Part shown: positions 32,773-47,600 of the stretch, in pieces
How the letters are laid out: each line of letters opens with the position of its first letter
Position numbering within the stretch: position 1 is the first letter of the stretch
Origin: Spinacia oleracea
Lineage: Eukaryota; Streptophyta; Magnoliopsida; Caryophyllales; Amaranthaceae
DNA length: 64,000 bases
Direction of reading: 5' to 3'
Assembly: GCF_020520425.1 (NCBI RefSeq)
Contig: NC_079491.1
Span: 22,187,449 to 22,251,448, forward strand
Made by a program: the position numbers and the translations under genes
The notes under the pieces: generated by a model
The model's input: only the letters and a program-made list of their open reading frames with translations
The model's database searches: none
Told to the model about the DNA's origin: nothing

Positions 32773-33935
32773 ATACAATTATAGTTTAGAACATAAGTGT
32801 CGATTATTTAGAAAATATACTCTTACTTAAAGTAATGAGAAATTTCACCTAATTCATAGTGATGACTGATGATTAGATCTTTGATTGACACTCGCCTTTC
32901 CCATTTCTAGTTGTGCAGTCTGCTCCACCGAACTCTCCGATTAATACTTACTACTACAAAAATGGCCTAAGGATCTACTCATATGGCACCATATAAATAA
33001 ATAAATATCCGGTTTCTTAGATAAAGAAACCTCATGCGAGAGATATATAGTTTTTTAGGAGAAAGTGAGAAACCAACTATCACTGAAATCTAGTTTCTTA
33101 GATCTCACTCCGTCTCTTTTTGTTATTTATGTTTGATATTTTGCACGCGTTTTAAATACTAAATAATGTGCATTGAGATTCTTCTATTTTTTTATTTAAA
33201 CAATGCAAACTACATTTATTCATAATGTTTTCACGTTTATCAAAATTAGGAATTGGCCACGCGCCATCGCGCGCGAATGCACACAAAAAAGAAAGATAAA
33301 TTTTATTTGTAGAAAAGGGAGTGCCAACAATGTAATAAAACATAATGTCACTATTGCCTTTTGAACATGAGAGTGTACTAAAGCAACTAAATAAAATTGT
33401 ATTTACGATATTTATAATTTTTATTACTACGTAACTGAGTAGGAAATAATTGCTGATGTATTAGACTAAAGGCCAATTGAAAACAAGCTCTCTATTATTC
33501 TATTTGTACAAGTACATCACAAGGGTAAAATTGCATACATATAATCCCTACCTTGGTTAAAGTATGAGCTATATTTTAGGGTAATGTTCTAATGAGAAAT
33601 GAGATGTATCCCAAATTTTCCTTAGTAACAATTTTTTTAAGACGAAATATAAACTTGTAGCTTGCCTCTAGAGCATGCCGCTATATCTAAATTTGTCACC
33701 AATGTGTAAATTTCACCCAAGTTTAAAAATTTAGAAAGACCAAGAATACATTAGAAGAGTTCTTCAAAAAATAGCCACATGTCGAAGAAGCTTTGTAGCA
33801 GCAACAGGTTGGAGAAGATAAGTAGCACCAAAAGCTCCTTGAGGTCCCATCTCAACAAAGGACTTCAGTTAAGGAGCATATCTAGCTCCAGCTGTTGAAA
33901 TGACACCCAAATCACCTCTAATAGTCAAAAGAGGG
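32773..33935. other. AT-rich DNA with a coding-like relic at 33770-33930
   Basis: Mostly featureless. On the minus strand about 33928-33775 reads RGDLGVISTAGARYAP, a stop, then VEMGPQGAFGATYLLQPVAA, which looks like an old protein-coding exon. I do not recognise the protein. It abuts the LTR at 33936. Confidence 0.35.
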
Positions 33936-35469
33936 TGTAGACGCCTACATTTGTCCCTACGTCTCATGCGGTGTGTTCGATGATGAAACTAAACACTGCT
34001 TGACTAAACTTTCCTAAGTATGCGACGAATAATCCGTGACAATCCCGAAAACCATATTTCCATTTTTAGAAACTGCTATTTATAGTAACTTCTATGCTTA
34101 ACTGCTTCCCAGAATGGAAACCGTATAAGATAAATATTCAAAGTGGTTAACGTGCACTACAATTAACCCGTGGATAAAGAATAGAAGTTGCATCCCAACT
34201 GATATTCTTAAGAGATAAAACCGTGAGTGAGATTCGAATAAATACTGGAACAGTAGAAGTAAAACACCAGCGCTGGAAATTTCCAACGCTCGGCACATAT
34301 GTGCCACAAATATTCGTTCGCACCAAACAGAGCGCCATAATACTCTGGGGCTGCAATTTGGTTCTCACTCAATCACGCAAAGATAAAGTTTAAGCTATAT
34401 AGTTGTCATAATACAGATATGGCGCTACCTTCCTGGGCGCTAGAAAATAACAACGCTCCTGATCAGAGCGCTACAATTTTCTAGCGATGCAGGTTGCTTT
34501 TAAGAAAACTCTTGTTTCTCCGGACTTATCTTATTCTGGCCTGTTACACTATAAATAGGGCCTCTAAAATCCGGAAAATAACACACAATCCCAACCTAAA
34601 AACCGTAAGCTTGAGTATTGACGGAAGCTTCTATCTGTCCTATATTCTCATCCGTCTGTCGTATTAACACACTGTTAACAGACGCTGCTCGCACGTCGCC
34701 TAGTTCAGTACAGACTTTACTGAAGTTTTGACCCAATCCCTAGCCTAAACACTCAAAACTCTGGAAGAATCCTGCCCCGCAGTCAGTTAGTTACCGGAAA
34801 GTTCGAAAAGTTAAAAGGAAAGCTAGCAAAGTCAAGTGGTAGGTGTTCTTGAGAACCGCAGTATAGCCTACGCCATACTGTAACGTGAAACCTATATTTT
34901 TACAGCTATCATCACCATATAAATTTGCTCAGTTAATCTGTTTATTGAATCACGCCTAATGAGATAATCTCTTGACAAATCTGATTATTGCTAAGCATCT
35001 TAAATCAATCTAAATCACCGTTTTGACGATTGTTTAGTAAATATCTATGCATTGAAGTTAATCCATATTAGTAATGTAGCATAATGCATGTCCCTTTCGT
35101 CGTCGCATTGAACTAATAAGGACCGCCGCATGGGCTAATGCTGGGCACTCCCCGTATTAGTAAACGTCCCCCGAATTCTCAATCTCTACTCCGCTGGATG
35201 TACATTGAGCGATCTCCACATCAAGGATCACAAGGGAACCTATGGCCGTTGTGTGATAAATATGTTTAAGTTCTAGGCATATTACGATAATCGGGTTTTG
35301 TCAGTTTTCTTAAAATGAATGGCGACTCCTATAGACTAGTAAAAAAGAGGCTAACACCCACAGTTAGTTCCTATTTACTTAATATGCTTACCACATCCAG
35401 ACGGAAAAAGTCATGCGAGCCGTACACTCTTTTATAGGCGCCCCGTCGTGTTTTTTCGACCCCCTCACA
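33936..35469 (+). repeat. Single LTR of a gypsy-type element
   Basis: Starts TGTAGACGCCTACATTTGTC and ends CCCCTCACA (1534 bp). It is followed at 35471 by TGGAGACTCCACTGGGGA, a primer-binding-site form seen in plant gypsy elements. TATAAATA at 34550-34557. No second LTR is in the window, so the element is truncated. Contains palindromic GCGCT(A/G)GAAA...TTTCTAGCG motifs (34269-34291, 34437-34487). Confidence 0.78.
34550..34557 (+). promoter_or_regulatory. TATA box in the lone LTR
   Basis: TATAAATA followed by GGGCC, about 0.6 kb into the LTR. Confidence 0.5.
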
Positions 35470-35470
35470 G

Positions 35471-36350
35471 TGGAGACTCCACTGGGGAAAATATTGAAGT
35501 AATTTGTGCAAGTAGTGCGTCGGTGAGGAAGCCGTATAGCAGAAATCAAACGCTATGCCACAATTATTTCCTTATTAAGTTGGGATGACCTGAAGTATTC
35601 AATGTGACGAATCATTGCGACAGAACCGCATACCTAATCTCGGCTTCGTTGGCATGTTTCATCTCGGAAGCTCGGAATAAGGACACCTATCAACCCGGGG
35701 GTGCAAGCACTTCGGATGTTGTCCACTCGACATGTTCGCAATGTAGCACATCCACCAAAATGAAACCGCTTATCTCCTAGGCCCATTCACGGTATATGCC
35801 ACTCCAGCACGTATCGGATAAGCCTCGATAAAATTCGTCATGAACCTGGCTACTCTGACAAGGGCCTGTTAGGGGATTGGCGATAGGTTTGGTACACTTT
35901 GACACCCAAGTCTATTATACCTTAGAGACTAGCATAAACTAAATGTGCATTATACCTGAATTCATGTTTGCTATTAGTTTCGTGTAGATATCTCATGTGC
36001 TATGTGAAACTAACCAACCAGACACTTAGTTTAAGGTCAACAACGTTGTCAAAATCCAAAAATGCTTCAAAACGTCGAAATGAATAAATAAAACTACGAA
36101 TCAGAATAAAGTTCCGCAGCTAGGGTCAAAGCGCCAGAATAAACCAGCGTTACCCTAGACAGCGCTAGAATTTTCTAGCGCGCACCTAAGGAGCGCCAGA
36201 AATTTCTAACGCCTGCAACGAGGAAATAAACAAGCCGATATGGGCAGCGCCAGAAACTGAACTACGCTGACCAAGCAAGCGCTGGAAAAATCTAGCGCTT
36301 TACTAAGGTGCGCTATTTTATTCCAGCGCATACCCGGCCTGCTTGTTCCT
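35471..36350 (+). mobile_element. Remnant interior of the truncated gypsy element
   Basis: Starts with the primer-binding site TGGAGACTCCACTGGGGA. No gag or pol frame is readable. 36131-36340 holds a cluster of hairpins built from GCGCYAGAA/TTCTRGCGC; the clearest has 9-bp arms at 36162-36170 and 36173-36181 with a 2-base loop. The right boundary is arbitrary. Confidence 0.5.
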
Positions 36351-37262
36351 CGCATTCAAGCATGTAATTTAGAGTTTAAAAGTCAAGAGTTGAACCTGTG
36401 AAATTAAATTCAAAAGACCGAAATACGCCTTCAAGCCAAATAATCTTTCATGATCGGGTTGATTAAGAGAGTTATTTTATTTGCATTGTTTCTAAACTCT
36501 ATTTTAATAATTAGTCTAGACTATACTTAGCTATTGGATTGTTTTAAATTGGATTTCGGTTTGGGCCTATACGGTTCCAAATTGTGGCAGATGTCATTAA
36601 CTATTATTTATATTTTTAAAGTTATTTAGTTATTTCCCTTGTGTAATTCTGGTATTAGCCTTAACCGTTATCACGGTGGCAGTAATATTCTAGTAATTAC
36701 TTTAATTATTTTAGAAAATGATTTTATAAAAGTAAGGAATGATTAGGGTGTTACACGGTAGGTTAGAGATTAACTTAACATGGAGCATATTTTTGGAATT
36801 TTTACATCTTCTAACATTATTGTGTGTGTGCGTGTATGTGCGCGTGTGCGCTTTAAAATCCGGCCCCAATCTATCCATTAAAATATTGATTAACTTTTAT
36901 GCTACAGACTTCTGCATAAGAAGCTGCTACCAAATAATAGACTTTTGCATATTAAACTCTGACTATGGCGTGTGTGTGTGTGTGTCAACTTTAAAATCCG
37001 GCCCCAATCTATCCATTTAAATATTGATTAACTTTTATGCTACAGACTTCTGCATAATAAGCTACTACCGAATAATAGATTTTGCATATTAGAACACTGA
37101 CTATGGCGTAGACTTCTACATTTTGAGCTCTTACCATGGTGTGAGTCAGTGGTGAAAGTTTATACTATAGATCAAGCTTAATCCAATATTTTTTTTCCCA
37201 GAATAATTATTTCAAACTTAACAACAAATAAACCCCCCTTAATACAGACTTTCGCATATTAA
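36351..37262. other. AT-rich DNA with a 138-bp duplication
   Basis: Two copies of a ~130-bp segment start at 36851 and 36989 (CTTTAAAATCCGGCCCCAAT, then AACTTTTATGCTACAGACTT). A (GT)n tract lies before each copy, a likely slippage point. No gene is visible. Confidence 0.7.
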
Positions 37263-37484
37263 GGCTCTGTTCTGTTTGATTTATTTTGACTTATTTCAAC
37301 AAAATAAGTTCGGTTAAGTTCAGATAAGTTTAGATAATATAAATTCAGGAAAAAAATATTTTTTTTCAAACATTTTCACACGCAAATAAGTTTATTTTCG
37401 ATAAAATAAGTTCAGATAATTCGGATAAGTACAGAAAAGTTTAGATAATATAAGTTCATACAAAAAATCTAATAGAATGGAGCC
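37263..37484. mobile_element. PIF/Harbinger (Tourist)-like MITE
   Basis: Ends GGCTCTGTTCTGTTTGATTT and, in reverse complement, GGCTCCATTCTATTAGATTT, with TAA on both sides (37260-37262, 37485-37487). 222 bp, with internal ATAAGTTCAGATAAG-type subrepeats. A TAA target fits PIF/Harbinger. Confidence 0.78.
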
Positions 37485-37496
37485 TAATACGAATTA

Positions 37497-37754
37497 CTCC
37501 CTCCGTCCCGGAATACTCGCAGCATTTGACTTTTTGCACTATTCACATAATTTACTTTGACCATATTTTATTTCTAGCATATGAAAACAAATGTTATTAT
37601 ATAATATACTGTTGGGTTCATCTTAATAAATATTTTCAAAATATTAATATTTTATAAGTTTTTATAATATATAGTTAAAGATATTGGTGGTCAAAGTTTT
37701 GTATTGACAAGTGTGTCCAGTCAAAATGGTGCGAGTATTCCGGGACGGAAGGAG
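37497..37754. mobile_element. Stowaway-type MITE
   Basis: Ends CTCCCTCCGTCCCGGAATAC and, in reverse complement, CTCCTTCCGTCCCGGAATAC, then TCGCA; TA at 37495-37496 and 37755-37756. 258 bp, 12 bp from the previous MITE. Confidence 0.92.
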
Positions 37755-37843
37755 TATATATAAGTACCCCGTAGTAGTTAAATCATTAATAAAGTCAAAC
37801 TAATCTTGTGTTTATAACGATTGTTTATTTTGATCGCAAATTC

Positions 37844-37935
37844 GATTATACAGGCGTGTGTATGGTGCAATTGGTGCACCTGTCCCAAAACGACACGCGT
37901 TAAAATATAAAACGCGGTTACGCGGGTTTCTGGAG
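37844..37935 (+). repeat. Left terminal inverted repeat of the Mutator-like element
   Basis: GATTATACAGGCGTGTG..., GGTGCACCTGTCC, TTAAAATATAAAACGC; pairs with 53255-53345. Directly inside come six AAAAGAACA motifs (37940-38105) in a ~98-bp duplication. Confidence 0.78.
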
Positions 37936-38105
37936 AAGGAAAAGAACAAACGTTGTTTTTTGTTAATGAAAAGAACAAACGTTGTTTTTTTGTTAAAGAA
38001 AAGAACAATGGCTGCTTTGTTTTATTTTGATTTGGAAAAGAACAAACGTTGTTTTTTGTTAATGAAAAGAACAAACGTTGTTTTTTTGTTAAAGAAAAGA
38101 ACAAT
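37936..38105. repeat. Duplicated ~98-bp subterminal unit
   Basis: GAAAAGAACAAACGTTGTTT ... AAGAACAATGGCTGCT appears at about 37936 and again at about 38034. Each copy has three AAAAGAACA motifs, opposite in orientation to those in the transposase introns. Confidence 0.85.
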
Positions 38106-38251
38106 GACTGCTCTGTTTTATTTTGATTTTTTTTTCGCTCCATTTTTCTGGTATATATATCTTCCTTTTTATAATTTCGAATCAGAAACTATGAAGAGGA
38201 GAGAGAAACTATAAAGAGGAGAGAGAAACTGTGAAGAGGAGAGAGAAAGTA

Positions 38252-42763
<4,512 letters not shown>

Positions 42764-44688
42764 ATTCTTTTCGCGATTGGTAATTTGTTCATTTTTTAAA
42801 AGAACATATTAGTTGGATGAAGTTTTAAATGGGTAGGTTTTTTGATTGAATCTCAAAGAGTATATAATATGTACATATTTTTCATTTAAATGTATTTTTT
42901 AAATGCTTATGAAAGAACTATATATAGTTACCAAAAGAACTTATTCATAAGTGAAAAGAACAACTTCAAAATCATTAGTTAATTTAGACATTAAATTAGT
43001 AGATGTTCTCTCCTCTCTCTACGAAACTCTCAACCAAAACCCTAGATCTAGGTGTTTGTCGGCGGCCTGAGTTCGCCGCTCAACTCGGGTCGCCGGCCAA
43101 CACCTCCTTTCGTCTAATAATAGTAGTTGAGTTGTAGATCGTCGCCAGTGGTGAAGGTGAAAGTAGTACCCTTTGTGGTTTGTTGGTTTTTTTTTCCCAA
43201 TCCTTCTAATCGCCGTCGTCTTGTTTTGTGTCGGACCACCCCGATCTTGACGGTAAAGGTAGTCACCGCCGTCTTGTAGTGTCGACTTACCCCGACCTTG
43301 ACGATAAAGGTAAAGGTTAGTTTAGGATTTCAGGTTGTTGGGATTAAATTGCCATTTGTGTGTGCCCGTTCTCCTCCGTTTTTCTTTGCGGTAGTCTCTA
43401 GGTTAGTTTATCAAGATGTTTAGTGTTAATGATGCGTTTTTGGGTATTATGTGTTGGTTTTTTCTTGTTTTTTCTAAGAATAGCCTGTTAAAGATTGTTG
43501 GTTCAGAATGTCTTCTGTGTTTTCTGGTGTTGTCTGGGTACTTCTTTTGGAGTTATTCAGATTGTAGGTGGTTTAACCCCTTTGTCAATCAAATGAGGGG
43601 TTTGTTGGAAGGTATGGGGAGTTATTGTGTGGTAAAGTCAGTCTCCCCATCTCTGATGTTGATGTTAGAAGAATGGAAGTTATCTGTTTTGAGTTGGCTT
43701 GGGGGTAATAGTGTTAGTTGTTTGGGTATGGAAAGAGTAATGAGTAATAGGAAGGTTCAGTGTCCTTGGGGTTGGGTTGTCAGTTGGTTGTGGAGGATAA
43801 CTTGTGTTATTTCTCCTTTTAGGTTAGCGTTGAGGGTGTCTCTTAGCGCTTTCAAAAATCTTTATTTGAGCGCTGCTCCCCATTTTATGGGGGTTCATAG
43901 CATGCTATACAAGTTGTGTTTAGACGCTTGTGTGGAATACACAAGGTCTATTAATCTAGCCTGTCACATTGGTTCTCTTCCTCTCCTCTCCTTGTTCCCC
44001 CTGTTTTGCAGGTGCTTTCAGAATACTTCTAATGGTAAAGGACCTAACATCAGCACCATCTGCTATAAAGGAAACATAGATGCAAATTGCCTTTGCAAGA
44101 TAACGTCGTGTAAGTGGCGTGAGCAAGGCATTTCCAACAATAACGGGCTGAATCAAGAAAAGCACAAAGCCCTTGCGTTATTTATTAATACTATTTGTAG
44201 TTTAGAATTTGTAATGGTTTATAATATCTTAGTGTTATTAGCATGTAGTGTAGGTTTGTAAGACTTTTATATTTGTAAGTTTGAGTCTATGTCAAAAAAA
44301 ATAAAAAAAAATAGTAGATGTCAAAAGTTATATATATAATTTGAATTCACAACATAATACCTTAAGTATTTTCATCCTGATATTCACAGGAATTCAAAAG
44401 ATTTTCAAACATTTTGAAAAGAACAATCAGTCAAAAGAACATTTACAAACAACCAGTTCAAAAGAACAATTGTTTCTAAACCAATTCACAAACTAGTTCA
44501 AAAGAACAATCAGCAACATTAAAAGAACACAGATACTATCAAACCATTGTTTCTAAGGAACACTATCAAACCATTGTTTTAAAAGAACAATAACAAACCA
44601 TTGTTTTAAACCAAACAACAACCAACTCATGCTTGTTTTTAAACAACAACCAACATCCAATATCAAACCATTGTTTCAAAAGTAATGT
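42764..44688. other. Space between the convergent genes
   Basis: Holds the 3' UTRs of both genes and a retroposon (43007-44311). TGTTCTTTT changes to AAAAGAACA as the prevailing plus-strand form here. Confidence 0.7.
43007..44311 (+). mobile_element. Retroposon with 10-bp target duplication and A-rich tail
   Basis: TAGTAGATGT at 42997-43006 and 44312-44321 flanks 1305 bp that ends in AAAAAAATAAAAAAAAA. The 5' end is CT-rich (TCTCTCCTCTCTCTACGAAA) and includes AAAACCCTAG. A 281-codon frame (43416-44261) resembles no family that I know. A-rich tail plus target duplication shows copying through RNA: a LINE, a LINE derivative or a retrocopied transcript. Confidence 0.82.
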
Positions 44689-47600
44689 CTATTCTACTTG
44701 ATTTGCTTGTTTCAGTGCCAGATATCTCAACTCATGCTTCTCGTTCTGAGCGCTTGATAAGATTTGTGTTGCATAATGTATCCTTAGCTGCCGAATATAG
44801 TTTTTCTGAAAATAAAATAATAATGTGTTATTTAAATAACATATTTACAAGTTTCGAAAAAAAAATAAGATTTAGGAACTACTTACATCATCTTCACAGT
44901 TTGTAAATCCACAATCCCAATTCGGGTTGCCTTTATATGTCTCCATATGCCGCATTGCATACACCCCACAGTCGACTTTGTTTTCTCGATTTTTCCATGG
45001 CATTGAAGGTAATGTGATTTCATATTGCTTGATTTGTGTGTTTTTTAATGGATACCCTTCCAGCTCACAAAACTTCAACCATGCTTCAAACTGCATGGAT
45101 TATAAAGAACAAAGATCAAAATATAAAACAACACGAAAATAAAAAAAGAACAGAAATACTTAAATATTATTTTGAGATGAAATTGACTCAATAGACTTAC
45201 AGTCTTTTGGGGATTCTGTTCATATTTGTTCTCAAAAGGTATTCCCTCCGGTAGATCGAGATTGTCAAGAATTTCAACTTTCTTTGTTTTATTATTTATC
45301 ACAATGAGGAAGAAATGTGCACCAGAACAGACAGGAAAGAACAACTACAAAAACAGAAAAGAACATTAGGCAAAGAAAAAAGAACATCAACTTAGCCAAA
45401 AAAAAAAAGAACATTTAGCAAAGAAAAAGAACATTTTTACCAGATGGTATCCCTTTAGAGATGAAACATTTGCAACTGACATTTCATGCTTAATGGAATC
45501 CACAAAATTCTGAAACCTCTTCTGCTCAGTTCCTTGGCTATCTTGTGTCCCACCATATGCGTCGTTTTGTAACAGCATATTCTTCATATAGAAAATAATT
45601 TTAAGTATATACTAGTATAAAATAATAAACAAATAAAATAATAAGGTTTTGGATGTTTTAAATCTTACGTAAGGAATTGTCGAAAAGTAGAATTTCATGT
45701 TCGACTTTACGCACTGGTCTCGATCATCATTCAACAGTTTTGCAAATGTGTCAATGATATTATTTTCCACCCAAACATCCCCACCTATTGTAAAAAAAAA
45801 AAAAAGAACAAACTTTAGTACAAAAGGAACACCTGAAATTAATTTTACCCAGGGTTTGCATATTAGCTCTTGTAATTAAGTTCCATTTGTCATAGTACAC
45901 CAACTCAATGTTTTAAACAATAAAAATGATATCAATATAAGAACACTATAAATTTAAAAAGAACACGTAGATTGAATTAATTGCAATTGTGTTAAAATAC
46001 TTACCTAGGATCACCCTCTCCAATTGCATAATCAAGAATGCATTTCAAATCCTTGTCCTCTTGGCTTAGTTTGTCACTAGCCTCAAGTAAATGTGAATAC
46101 TGAATTAAAAACGGTGACCGTAACACTATAGGGACATTCTTGATTCTCTTCATTGTGGCAGGGATTTGACTTGTAGTTAGAACATCCTCTTCATCTTTTT
46201 TTGTTTTTGTTGGAACATCCTCTTCATCTCTTAGGAAAAGAACACATTGATAGTGAATAAAATAACAGTCTTAATATATGAAAGAACAGAGTCAAAATTA
46301 AAAAGAACAATTCAAAGAAGAAAAAGAACACCAAATCATATCTAATAGAACATAAGAGTGTTCTTACCTCAGATAGACTGATGGAGTTATCACTTTACCC
46401 TGGGAATCCGCTACATGAACTTTTGGGGTCTCAAAATCTTGTTCTTCTCGATTAGGGATTGGTGTCCCTTTTTCACTGCTTTTGTTCAAAGCATCATCAT
46501 TGTTCTTCAAACTCTCAGGTACTCTGTGCAGAGAGAAAATATATTTTGAACATTCTAAAAGAACAAAATCATTTATAATAAAAGAACAAACGATCATTTA
46601 AAATAAAATACGATTAACATTAATGCATTAAGACAGATAAGAACACAATGACAATAGAAAAAGTACCAATGATGTTCATAAAAGAACAATATTTTATTAA
46701 CAAAAAACAAATAATATTAAAGAACATGCAAAGATAGCAAAAAGAACATTAAGTACAATATAAAAGAACATTAAAGAAACACATGAAAGAGTGATCAAAA
46801 GAACAATGATAGTTAAAAAAAATCACATTAAATTGATATCATTAGAACACAACTTAAATCCATATTAAGGTAAGTACACAATAGAAGAATCATGTCCACA
46901 ATTAAAAATCAAAAGAACAACTAAAATAAAAAAGAACAGCAAAGATAGGAAAAAGAACATTAAGTACAATATAAAAGAACATGCGATATAGAAGAAAGAA
47001 TAATGCATCAATAATGAAGGAACATAGTTAAAATTGAAAGAAAAAGTCTCATTTTTTCTATACATGTGTAAGGTGACTGTGTTTAAAAGAACGCATACTC
47101 GGTTTTCGGTGGAGACTGCTGTTCTTTTTCTGAATAATCTTCCTTCTCCCCTGAAATCGTTTGAAGGTCACGTTCTGTTAAAGATTTGTTCATCAAGAGT
47201 GCTTGGATCCTCATCTCCTCTTCATAGTCATGTGTAGGGGTAATTTCTGAAATGGACGGTAGTCCAAGCTTCAAAGTCAAATCATTAACCCCATCATTTT
47301 CAGAGTCCATAGTGGGAGGTGTGAGAAATGGAGGTAATTCTGGTAGACTTTCCTCTGATAGAGGCTCCTCTGACATAGGTTTCTCTGTTTCTTTTTCCAT
47401 AACAGTTTCTTTTTTCTTCCCTCTAGTCGCTTTCTTGACTGCATCATCAAATAAAATGGAGAAGTAGTCCGAGCTGAAAAACTCTTTGTCTTGACTCAGA
47501 ATGGAACCCATCTCCTGTGAATCTTTTCTCTCCTCATTCGATGCATTCTTGGCGTTATCAAACACGGTTGGAAGTTGTGTTTCTGAACACTTGGACCACA

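Noticed and set aside
36739-37020. 93-codon ORF over the 138-bp duplication
   Set aside because: Spans a GT microsatellite and repeats the same peptide because the DNA is duplicated; no coding evidence.
43416-44261. 281-codon ORF considered as a host gene
   Set aside because: It lies wholly in a retroposon with its own target duplication and A-rich tail and has no recognisable domain.
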